Positions 1 to 10,933 of a stretch of DNA of 64,000 nt are shown here, piece after piece. The position numbers were made by a program, and so were the translations under genes. The notes beneath the pieces were generated by a model. It made no database searches. It was not told where the DNA came from and saw only the letters and a program-made list of their open reading frames with translations. The first letter of the stretch is position 1; every line of letters begins with the position of its first letter. The stretch comes from Rostrohypoxylon terebratum (taxonomy: Eukaryota > Ascomycota > Sordariomycetes > Xylariales > Hypoxylaceae), in contig MU385862.1 in NCBI GenBank assembly GCA_022497145.1, forward strand, positions 124,001 through 188,000, written 5' to 3'.

Positions 1-233
1 AAGTAATCTTTTGCGGATTGCACTTCCTCCAGCTCGTTCTCGGTCAAGTTGAGGACGTATCCAGATTCGTGACCATTTAGCTGCTGAGCTGACCAAGCAA
101 GTTCATGCTTCAACAGAGCAGGATATTCGCTAGGGAGACTGGGCAAAGCTCCACAGGTGTGATCTGGCTCATCAAGGTTATGGAGGCCAGCATAACCAGG
201 TTTAGGATGACAAACCGGACCCTCGGAACTCAT
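1..233 (-). CDS. TauD/TfdA-like dioxygenase-type protein, 5' end only
   Basis: An open frame starts at the ATG at 233-231 and runs off the left edge without a stop (77 codons plus two bases). The protein begins MSSEGPVCHPKPGYAGLHNL. It then has YPALLKHELAWSA (about residues 38-50) and GYVLNLTENELEEVQSAKDY (about 58-77). This layout, a short Pro/Leu-rich lead, a Trp-containing 'P..W' segment, then '(Y/F)xxxLTxxEhxEhxxAhxxF', is what I know from the N-terminus of fungal TauD/clavaminate-synthase-like Fe(II)/2-oxoglutarate oxygenases. The HxD...H iron-binding residues would lie beyond the edge, so catalysis cannot be judged. The start is the only Met in the frame and gives continuous family-like sequence. 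The family call is inference from a short stretch; that the frame is coding is better supported. Confidence 0.55.
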   Translation of the reverse strand, partial: MSSEGPVCHPKPGYAGLHNLDEPDHTCGALPSLPSEYPALLKHELAWSAQQLNGHESGYVLNLTENELEEVQSAKDY

Positions 234-1670
234 ATTGCAACTATAGTTTTGTTAGCTACGCTAATAGTGACTGTGTTATTAACTTACACGTAGACGAGCT
301 GAAACAGATGAAAGTTTCCCCTGGTTTGTACCGGAATTCAAACACGTATGGTAAAATAGGTGGATCTAGATGAAGAGGACGATATTTCGCGACTGAGGAA
401 CACTGCAGGTTGAAAGAATATGACGAAACTGAGACGGAACCGTCTCATTCTGGGTCTCGCTAATTTGGGACTCGCCATTTCTTAAGAGATCCGTACATAG
501 TGTTTCTCGTATACATGCCGATGGCGTAGGGATTCGCTCAACGTGCTTAGGCATGTAGGAAGTCCAAGATACCTTCAACGGGTGTGGATGTAAAGAGGTA
601 CCTAGTGGAGGCGTATGTATGTATTGTCGACGTATGACGATACCTAGGTATATATACGCGGCCAGTAAGCATCCGTCATTATTTCGTACCGCTGCCGATG
701 GTTACTTTTTCTATGCAAGCTTCCTTTCGCGGAATTCTGCAAGATCGACGAATGGCCATAGGTGTCGAAAACCTGGTTAATGGGACGTGGCTGGCTCTTA
801 TCATGCGACGATGTAACGAAAAGGAGCCTCATTGCATGCATTATGCAATTGTCCGCCTCCTGCAGCTCCGAGGAATAAGTAGGTAGTATACCCTGGATAC
901 TTTCGATAAATGTGATCTAGATTTCATCTGCTTGGCTTTTTGCTATTTCTGCAGAGACGGAAATGAGGCGTTCTGTGCTTTATATAACAGTGGCTGATCG
1001 ATAGTGCCCGGATACCTGGAGCTCGCATACGAGACGGCCTGCACAGGTACTAGTCGCAGTATCGTGCCGTGTGGCTAATCATGTGCCGTCTCAGAGGCTT
1101 GACTGATTGGTATATGAGACGGGACGTGCCGCTAAAGGAATGTTGCATCATAGATACCTATGCTGGAAGGTTCGTAGGTACACACAGGAGCAACGGGACA
1201 TGAAAATTGTACATAGGTACCTATCACCATCGTCGGATAAGGGTGATACTCCGGGTAAAATGGCGATGTTCTCTTGAAACATACTCGATAAAATGCAAGT
1301 CATTATCGGCGTCGAACTTCGAGTTTTTTTGTTGAGGATTCGTAGAAGAAAATCTTCCTAGCCAATTCCATTTTGAATTCGTTCGCTCTTTATATTGTTT
1401 CAGGAGCTGCTGCATCTTATAGTGTAGATTATCGCCGTAGGCAGGTAGGTACTTAGCAGCCAGCCTCGACACCTAAAGTTCTCATTAGCGAATAGGAGTT
1501 CAACATGCGCCGGTTTCTGTTCCGGGCACATCAATATTGCTGCATTAGACCTGCATAGACTCTCGTTACGCGTAAATGCGACCTAAGGCTTCTCGCATTA
1601 GATGCTTTTCTATTAGTCTGGACTTGGGTTTCCACCCATACATCTTTTGCTCAAAGACTTCCCGCCGTAC
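234..1670. other. Intergenic region, no gene recognised
   Basis: This stretch lies between the start of the TauD-like gene and the stop of the zinc-cluster gene. It has only short open frames without family-like sequence. The longest, 1224-1472 on the minus strand (82 codons), is Lys/Arg/Asn-rich and not recognisable. The TauD-like gene's promoter should lie in roughly 234-700. Scattered 'taggta' and 'gtacctag' pieces near 600-660 and 1200-1220 resemble the intergenic motif family found elsewhere in the window. Confidence 0.5.
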
Positions 1671-4315
1671 CTAGATCGTCGATTGCGGTGTCCAGTTCTC
1701 CTCGTACAGCTGGCTGATGTAGTAGAAGTCGTTCTCGTAATCGTCTGTTTGGCGTATTTTCGCCCAATACTTCTCTACAAATTAAATTGATCAACGATCT
1801 GCCCTTAAGGAACCCATCACGAAGCAGAATGTTCTCAGGCTTACTGTATTTTTCGATATTCGACCTGGTGAACTGGATGAGCTTGATTTGAGTCTCATCT
1901 AGCTCGGCTATTGTTGACAGCTCTTGTTCCTTGCACTTCGCAGAGAATGGGTATATATCTATCAGCGGTCAACGCCATTAGCTTGTGGCAAGTTCCGGAG
2001 TCCCCAGTTTTCTTACTTTTGTTGCAGTAATGGAAATACGCCAGCAGGATATTCGCGCCTGTTGGACAAAATCGGATGTCAGAAGTTACAATCCCAATAA
2101 TTGACAACCGAAAGTTTGAGCTCGCTCGAGGAGACTTGACGGCTTACCCATTTGGTACTCCCTCACCATCTCTTCTCTCGCGAACCGACTCTGCAACTTG
2201 ATTAGTGAGCGAGATAACCCTTACGGTTTGTGAGCAGGCATTAGTACACACCTTGATGCCGTGCTTACGAGCATATCCGGCGTCGTGCTGGCAGAGGAGA
2301 GCTACATTATGGAGTAGGATGAAAGTAATGAGGTACGTCGTAAACCAGGTTTGGTGTTTGTTGGCTTGTGTCATAGTCTGCAAGTTCTCTAACATCTCCC
2401 GACGAAGGCTGGATTGGATCTGGTGGATTAGAACCAACTCGATTTGGGCACCCATTACCGGCGGCAACGGGATGCATCCTCGAAGCGGGCTTGTGTCATC
2501 CATTATATCGGGAGACATCCCCAACGTCTCTTCACCAACAATGATAGTGGACTTTGTTGTCAATCGGATGGCCATCCATAACTGGAGGGCTTTCTTCAGC
2601 AGCGCGCTCTCTTTAGGGTCGGTTGACGGGTCTCTCGAGGCCTTGATAGCTGCGCCGTACGTTACGAGCAATAGCCTGTCCTTATTCGAAAGCACCTTCT
2701 TGCAGCATTCAGGCAATCCTTGTTTGATGTATTCGGTATAGATGCTTTTCGCTTCTTCAAGGTTAACGATAGCGTAAGGAGGAATCCTCACATTCTTCCT
2801 AGCGCCGTCGTGAACCCAGCTTCGTTCGAGCTTATCGCCTTCTTGGGGGATAAATTTACGGACTCGGAGTTCTACGGGCTGGTTGGTGTAGCCTTCGGTG
2901 ACCCGGACTGTCTTAACCTCCATCGATGCCCACTGCGATATGTCGTCCGGGATACCCTCTACCCACCTTCGCGTCCACTCATAACCCTTGACGTTCCCAG
3001 GCTTGAACAGCTTCACGTCGGTAATCTTGTAACGAAGACAAGGCATTCGCCAAACTTTCGCGTTGGATACCTTCATACACGTGACGCATGTGCCAAGTTT
3101 GTCCGCGGGGTTGATCTCACACTAAAATCGAGAGTTAGTGTATGAAGCCATTAGATGTGGCTATCAAGATGGGGAGCCGGGCGTCAACGATGCGACTTAC
3201 GCGAATTCGTTGCATTCGGCACCGGATGCAAGAACCTATCCGCCTTGTCTCTGCAGTCTCCTGTCGTATTTCATTCGATTTGAATGGTCCTCTCCTCGCA
3301 GCTGGGGGGCGCTGGTTCGGGTATAAGATGTCCAATTCACGAGGTTTACTCTCAGTCCGAATTCTATCTACTTCCTGGTGTGGGATACCATCCGCCATAC
3401 TGTTCTGTCTCAACGGCGACGGAGCATAATGTGATTGACTCCCCATTACATTATTCGTCATGGAACTAGGTAATTCGGAGCGGTAGTCTGGTTGACTGTA
3501 ATACTGTTGAGTAGTAGGCACGGGTTCGGGATAGACCATGCCTTCACCGCTAGTAGTGGGTTGGATTGTCATAGGTCGATTTGGTTGTAGAATAGGATAA
3601 TTGGACATCATCGACGAGGCTGAGGAGGGGTCATTATGAGCAAAGACATTAGGCTGGTCTGCAGACACGGTCCCGGGCGCCGACCCGGGAGACGACGAAC
3701 TGTCGTCAAAATATTGCCGTGCTGGGGCATAGGAATAAGGTGAGGTGGCCGGAATTTGGCCGTAGACTAAGTCATATTTAGTATGTTAGATGGGACACGA
3801 AAGGCTAGAACAGGAAGCAAACCTTGGGGTTCGCAGGTTGTGCAGGGCGAGCAGACGGAAAAGGTTGAAAGGTACTGCGCCAGGCGGGAGCGATCTAAGC
3901 CCATGGAAAACCCACTGTTTGGTGGCTCGGAAACACGGGGTCGCTCAGAGTCCTCTTGGACGGAAGGCGTAGGTGGCGAAGGCTTCTCCTGAGAAGATGC
4001 CAGTGTCATGTCTGCACTAAGACGTTGTCTTTTCGTTGAAATGGGGTATGGTAGAGATGAGACAGAAGAGAGTGGATATTGTTGGTGCTGCGGATGGGAG
4101 CTTCTATTATTGAGTCCTAGCAACTGGGAGACATGGCAATTTAATATAGATGCTGCTTGCTGGAGTATATGTAGATCATGAGCGGAGAAGTCATCCGGAG
4201 GGGCTAAAGGTACAGAAGCAGCAGAGGATGAGTACGAGTGATCCAGGGGCACGGGCACCGCCGAGGGATCCGCGTGGCCATAAGGCCGGCGCTTTCTGAT
4301 ATTATGATGATTATT
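1671..4315 (-). CDS. Fungal Zn(II)2Cys6 zinc-cluster protein, six exons
   Basis: Exons on the minus strand: about 4315-3823, 3766-3201, 3121-2167, 2058-2017, 1958-1845, 1774-1671. Introns (3767-3822, 3122-3200, 2059-2166, 1959-2016, 1775-1844) have GT/AG ends, and the joins stay in frame for about 757 residues. The N-terminal half is Ser/Pro/Gln-rich and looks disordered. In mid-protein the Cys-rich motif reads CIRCRMQRIR-C, then CVTC about ten residues later and RMPC beyond, fitting a zinc cluster. Next comes LRYKITDVKLFKPG with a GYEWTRRW motif, and the C-terminus has LLAYFHYCNK, NIYPFS and QTDDYENDFYYISQLYEENW. I recognise this arrangement as a conserved Pezizomycotina family annotated as C6-finger protein, presumably a nuclear DNA-binding regulator of unknown target. 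The first coding exon, with the ATG, is not resolved: the frame enters at a TATAG acceptor near 4316, and RKRRPYGHADP follows. Confidence 0.75.
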
Positions 4316-5310
4316 CTATATGCAAGTCAACAGACTGCACACTCTGTATTTTCAGACCAGACAAGGCAATGAACTACTTGAGCTATCTAGAACGGGAGGG
4401 ACATAGGGCGTATGGGGTAGGATGTAGGTAGGACATAGGATGTAGGGTGTAGGGTGCATGGTGTAGGATGTAGTAAGAAGAGCCTTACCATTGTGCGATC
4501 CGTAAGGGAGCTTATGCGAAGACGGAGGTGTGTTAAACGAAAAAGCCTGTCACCGGTGTGCGTACGAGGTCCAGAACGCCTCGAAGTGTACAACAGAGCG
4601 AGAAGCCGGCGGCAGCCAGCGGTGGCCAGCGGTAACGACTAGCGACGGCAATCAAGGAGCTGCGCGCGTCTTTTTTTTTTGGCTTTGCCCTTCGCTCGCT
4701 CCCCTTACGCCTCACCGGGCGTCTGACGGAATGGGGTGTGTAAAAGTCGGCGCACTTCAATGTCTCACGGGCGTCATTGCCGCTAATAAGACTACCAGGA
4801 TCATCAGAGAGCTAATGCGACTATGTCTTGGTGTCGCGTTGTAATAGGTATGTTTATGTTATGCTGTGCGCTGTGCTTGTGAAGTATAATACCTAGCAGT
4901 AGCTATACTGGGTACTGGAACGAGCCGCCTGCGCCGACGAACCTATCTAGGCAATTAGAAACAGGAAGGGGGCTGAATTAACTGTCAGCAGGTGGATAGA
5001 AACTAGGGGTGAATTGTGGAGGTCCAGACGGAGGCAGAGGATGGAGAGAGAAAAGAGAGGAAGAAAAAAAACGGCGGTATGCTGCCGCCCGATAAGATGT
5101 ACTGCGTACGCCGTACGGGAGAGTTGATGATTGGAAGAAGAAATGCGGCAACTGATGAAGAAAGATAACTCGGTGAGAAAGTTTCTAGGCGACCGTTGAA
5201 TCGGCGCATTCACCGGTTTAAAGAAGAGGGGGGAATTACCTTGTTAATGAGAGTTGGTCCTTGTGCAACCTCGAACCGTCTGACTAGGGCAATCGCAACG
5301 GGCAAAATGG

Positions 5311-5365
5311 GCATGGGGAAGGCATGAGCAAGGCATGGGCAAAGCATGGGCAAGGCATGGGCAAA
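5311..5365. repeat. 11-bp minisatellite, five units
   Basis: Five consecutive 11-bp units of the form gcatgggcaag (variants end in -aaa, and one reads gcatgagcaag) run from 5311 to 5365. Differences between units are single-base. No gene overlaps it. Confidence 0.9.
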
Positions 5366-7375
5366 TAAGCTTAGGTTTAAGTCGTATTAGTTACAATGAG
5401 GCAATACAAATCTGCTTGCTGACCAAGGGTTTTCGATCATTAAGATTTGGGGGTTAATGGGTAGATAAACTTGATAGGGCCAATGGATTTAAGGGGGGGG
5501 AGGGAACATGTCGGGATTAATCGATGTACGTTGTAATATGTCAAGGCCGGGGGTGTTGAAGCATCTACTATGTATGGATGTCAAGGGATAAGCAAGGGGC
5601 AGGGATCTGTGAGAGAAGTTACCACGTACGATACGCTACGGGACGACGGCCTTCCAAGCTTGGTTTGTGCCTGCTCAAATACGGCTCGAAAAAGAACTCT
5701 CCGAGATTCTAGCACGACTTTGCAAGGTACCTCAGCAGCCTCAAAGTGCCTCAGGTAGGAAGATAGGGTAGGGAACAGCCCTCCAGCGCTGCTAACTCGA
5801 TCGAATTGGGGCAGCCGCGCACGTTTGTGGGCAATTCGGGATCTTGAGGGTATAACATCGAGCGCTTTAACCTTGGAAAGGGCCAGCCGACCGTGGCCAG
5901 CGTGGGATTTGGTCGCACTTTCCTGTACTACCTTGGATGATCAATGTAAGCTTTAATGCAAGTAAGAGATGTCATCATTCCACCAAGTCCACCAGTCTAC
6001 CAAAGCCGCACTAGCATCTGTTTTTCCTCTTTTTTCACATTTCGGGTTCATTTTCCCTATTCCCTGATCTTAATTCTGAAATCCCTGCTCAAATATCAAC
6101 CCGTTAACCCGAACATAACATAAATCGTTAGTCTCGGGAGAGAAAAAAAAATGAAACATCTGTTCGCATAAGTTCAATGGACCGATTCATGCTTACGTAT
6201 TGACCGATGAAACTCGATCGAACACTTCTCCGCCTTCTAAGAGTCTAGAGAAAATGAGGTGGGACCTAATTGAAGCCTAAGGGGCTCAAAATATATTGAG
6301 GCGAGAGCAATGCTGATCGCGCGTGTATGGTAAGTAAGAACCTACATAGTACTAGAGATTTAGTCGTCGGCAAAGTCGAAAGCGAGCATAAATCAGTCTA
6401 GAATGGAAAGCTGCTAATTAATACGTAGGTAAATTGCTGCGACCCAGAAAACGAAATTGGGCGGAATGTGGAGTTTGCTCTTCGGGCCTAGGCAAATCAG
6501 GACAAGCGAGACCTATATCAGCCGTGTCAACTGACCTGACTGCCAACGTATTCGTCCACCTGCGATCGCATTTCTGGGGATACACAAACTTCGACGAGCT
6601 ACCAACAATGTCCATGATACGTCGCTTATACGTAGGTATCTCGCCGGACCCGCTACGGCGGATCTTAATAATCGGCGAGTAATCGCGTACATCCATCGCC
6701 TCCAGCCTCAAAGCTCCGCCTAGCGTCGTCTCGATAGGCACAGGGATCCATGAGAGGCCTAGTCTGTCTGGTCTACTATTAAAGGTTCACGTGTGATAGT
6801 GCGAAAGGACAGGGGGGACCCTTATTATTAAGCCTATCAACTTACGCGGACGTAATGTGATACCTGCCGAATTGGGATATCGGATTGAACTTTTCAGTAA
6901 CCAAAACCCCTCGAGCCGAATCCCGAACATAACAAGGTAGTAACTAATACTCAACTGGGATATTCCAAAATGGCGACCACCGTGGTGAGTTACATTTCGA
7001 TGCTTAACCCCCATGCAGTCAAGCAAATTGCATGATTCCATAATCTGAGAACGTAGGTAGGTAACCTGGTAGCTAGGCGTTGAAGTGAGTGGAAGTCAAG
7101 ACACGTGCTCGACGGTTCAATGAGTTCCAAGGTTGAGTTGACAGTTAAGGTGGGGCTACTATGTAAGGCTACTAGCGCTCGGCTTGTGTAGGTCAGAAGG
7201 GTATCTATGGCTGCCATGGATGGACGTATAGAAAATTCTTTGCCGCTGTTTGCATACAAACTGGGTAGATGCCTTATCAGATGTTGCAAGATCGGCAAGT
7301 ACACAAGTATTTATATTAAGGTAAGGGTTTATACGAACCAGACGTAATACCTACCGACCTGGCAGGTCTATATAC

Positions 7376-7409
7376 CGGGCTACCTAGGACCTAGGTCCTA
7401 GGTAACCCA
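7376..7409. repeat. CCTAGG palindrome (24-bp perfect core)
   Basis: Positions 7381-7404 form a perfect 24-bp palindrome made of overlapping CCTAGG units (tacctaggac followed by its mirror). The flanking ggg and ccc extend the symmetry to 7376-7409 with one mismatched pair. It could form a cruciform or serve as a dimeric protein site; neither is shown by sequence alone. Related sequences occur at several other intergenic places in this window. Confidence 0.85.
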
Positions 7410-10400
7410 GTAGTAGATTTCCGGATTTAAACGCGGCTCGGAGCATTCGCTACCTAGTACCATCTTTACTCCGTACCTGTACTAACCGCGCGTAAACTCC
7501 CCAGACTCCTAGGGCTAACTCATCGGCTGAGGTAATATGTGTCCCGACTATCGTCCCGACTATCCAACATGCGGCTTACCAGCTATGGGGACGAAACACC
7601 TGCAGAGGCCATGGATAACTACCTAGAAGGTATTATGCATATCTCCAGGGCTGTCTCAAGTGCTGCTTACGCTCATCTAAGTAATCTACGCGACATCCTG
7701 ATCTCCGCACGATTATTTCACCCATTCAAAATTATCCTTGTATAGCTCACCGCTCTTAGCGTATATACCTAAAAGCGCATCTCTCTTTAGGTTTCAACAT
7801 GAGTGAAGTGGCAATAGATAGTCAACCGGTGAGAGCTGACACTGGTGCCCAAGTCGTGCGACATAAAACTTACCCAGACCGAGACGCCCGATGAACCACA
7901 GAGCCTTGCACCCTCGAAGACTACTCTGTTTGACCACTGCGTAGCCCGTTGGCCAGAGATATAGTAGGACTCTATATCGATGGATTAGATTGGGTATTGT
8001 CAGTTTAGCTCTACCAGGTACCTAGTCACAGGGTCTAAAACAAACCGTTGACGCTTGACGCGGATAGGTCATGCGATTACCGACCTTGGGGTTTGCATGG
8101 TACAGCTTATCACGGACCAAGTATAGGTAAGGTAACTCCAAGCATAACGCATCTCGAAAGATCTGCGACGGATGTTTAGATGCACATGTCTACATCTAAG
8201 AGGCATGTGTTTTCATCTGATTGTAGTTTAGAGATATACGACCTCGTCTCGGGATCGGTGCATCCGTCTTGGTAGGATAGGAAATGGAAGTTTAAGATAG
8301 CGGAAGCAACGCTTATTTGGAAGTCTTGATTCGAACTCTGAACCTTGGAACCATAGAAGTATTTGCCGAAGGAAATCAACTTGTTCGTTCCTCGACATTT
8401 TCGACATTTACCAATGCAGTGTGCAAAGCTACCTTTGTAGGTAGGTACTAGGTGCGAATGCCTACATCCCACACGTGGATAACATGTGAGCATTTCCACT
8501 GTTCCGATTAATTGATCTTTTAGGTAACCTCAAGGGAGACTTGAACCCCTCTCCCCCCATGATGTCATTTTGTCCAGAGGTTGCTTCTCCCGCAGTTCCC
8601 CCCTTCTCCCCTCTTTTCTCTTCCCAACTTGACATCACCAGCCAAAAATGTTTTAACCAAAATTGGGGTACCCCCACATTTTAAAAACTTCCCGTTTGGG
8701 AGGTTCTGGGTATTGTGTGTAATTTGTATGGGAGTACCACGTGGAAGTCACGATCCATCTCATCAAACAAATAAAGTTTCTAGATGCACTAAAAATTATG
8801 TGACTGTCAGATCCATATGATACTCAAAACTTGACCTAAGTCTTACGGTTGTCCATTGTCTTTTACTCTAATTCAACCTCAAGAAGACAACAGTCTCCCC
8901 ACCTGACACTCCTCAACTCATCAATCGTTGGGACTGTAGACTGTAGCAACGTTCAAACACCACCCCGTCGAAGGGAACGCATACCCCCGTTATGTGAATT
9001 GATTGGCCTGATCTATAACGAGAAGGTTACCAAGTACCTTTACTGAGGAATTTACCCTATTCACCTATCTACTACTAGGTAGGTAGGTAGGCACTACATA
9101 TGGATATGTAGGAGTTTACCTTATCACTTAGGTGATTACAATCGTACGAACGTTGATTGGATTACCGGAGGTGTGCGTATCTTCTTTCCAGTAATAACCT
9201 TTTCATTCTTATATCTTTATGTCATTCGCTAATACGTTCTAGTTTTGCAGGATCTCGAAGAAATGGGATAGACTATTCAGAGTAAATTATCGACACTTTG
9301 GATGTTTTCTCTTACTAGAACCCGTAGCTCTCTATTGCTGTCTTGGTGACTGGGAAAATCGAGTGCGATCATGCCAAGCCTTTGTGTACTTAGTATCAGC
9401 CCTATCGAATTGATATCTTCCAATTGACTAATCACGATAATACAGATATCCATTACATAACCCTGAAATGGATCGAGGTCCCTACCTACCTACTAAGCTT
9501 GAAGTTTTATACAACTTGAAGGACGATACCCATATACCGTAGTAGCGATGCCTTCAATAAGGCACCGTATCAACTGTCCGAGGACAAGGCTTTCCTATAC
9601 GAGAGATACGAGAGACGTAATGAAGCCATCGAGTCTCATTGCCTAGTAGTCCAAATGGCGAAATCGAACATTTTTCGTCTTTATTATAATATAGTCCAAG
9701 GCCACTATCGAGCCGGGCTATCAATGGAAGTCCGGAAAGATTTCTTGATAGTCTCCAAGCAGACCAAATTTATAAAGTCAACCTCTTCTGTATCAACACT
9801 GTGCTGGTCAGCTCCGGTAGGTCGCAAGCTTGCAAGCACCTGTATTAGGTGTAAGTAATTACATATTACATATCAATGCGGAGCCAAAGCGGACAGCCCC
9901 GACCAATCAATAACCCGACAAGATATGTAATCAGTTTTCCCCTATTTTTGCTTTTTTTCACTTTAGGGCCGACTACCGCTCAGCTTAGGAAAAATGGCTT
10001 GCGCAACGTGCATCCGGTCAGGCACTCGGTCAGCGGGGGTTTGTTTTAAATGGCCAAGTGTCGAGGCCATCGTGATCTTGCCACCCACCCGCGGTTTTCG
10101 TCTAAGTTGTTCATTTCTGGACCCGCTGAACCATGCGCAGGCGCAATCACACAGGCTAAGATTAGAAGATTAGAGAGATTCGGCACAGAATAGGTGCTAA
10201 CGCCCGCCCGTTGCGGCTTGGAACGGGCAGCTCGGTTTTACGCAATAGTAGCCACAAAACCACGGCAACTCTGCTTTCCTCCAGCCATTGTCAATAATCC
10301 AGGCAGTTCAAACAACCAAGCCCCGGCCCTCATTGGATATTCCTCGAAGAAGACAGTATACACGTCTTTGTTTTGGAGCAGAAGAGAAGCGCCAGAAGAT

Positions 10401-10933
10401 AAAAGCAACTCAGAACTGGCGGTATCTACCACTCAACACTGAAGGAGCGGGTTAATCTTAAGACTGCTTTCGTTTCTGTGCGTCTGTCCCATGATACCCA
10501 TCTAGCATTGAATAGAGATCAGGTATCGACGTGCTACATCGGACTTCGACGTAGCATGTAGGCAAGTGTTACCTATGAGGTAAGTTCATTAGGTAGGTCA
10601 AGTAGTGAGCCGGATGGCTTTTTGGTACGCCTGCGTCTTCGATTAGGGAAACATTGACGAAAATCATCGGGAGATGACAGATGTGGCTTCTCATCCAGGA
10701 AGCGTCAGGCGGTCTTCGTGCTTAATTCCAATATACAGCCAGAGCCGGCCTAGTTTTTGGGCAGCTTTTGGGCACGGTCTTTTGCATCCTCCAAACCCAC
10801 GTCCCCTCTTCAATCTGAGTATAATTTTTCTGCATCGGCCGCAAACCAGCGACCTACTTATTGATCGAGCATCTGCCCACACCAAAGGCCATCAGCATAC
10901 TCATTAGCCATCGGAAGCGATATCGTCCTAAGC

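Larger units (their letters stand above)
4316..10933. other. Gene-poor block with short open frames only
   Basis: This 6.6-kb stretch contains no gene I can recognise. The missing first exon of the zinc-cluster gene should lie near 4316-4900, where there is also a GTAGG-rich low-complexity run (about 4405-4475). Two stretches look slightly gene-like but match no family I know. One is 6418-6741 (minus, 107 codons, containing ALRLEAMDVRDYSPIIKIRR). The other is 7539-7745 (plus, 68 codons, containing GDETPAEAMDNYLEGIMHIS). They could be relics of decayed genes. The block also holds a minisatellite (5311-5365), a CCTAGG palindrome (7376-7409) and AGGTAGGTAGG runs near 9075-9095. Confidence 0.5.

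Noticed and set aside
8525..8560. T-arm-like sequence on the minus strand (GGGGTTCAAGTCTCCC)
   Set aside because: It resembles a B box, but upstream sequence lacks a D-arm, an anticodon arm and an acceptor stem.
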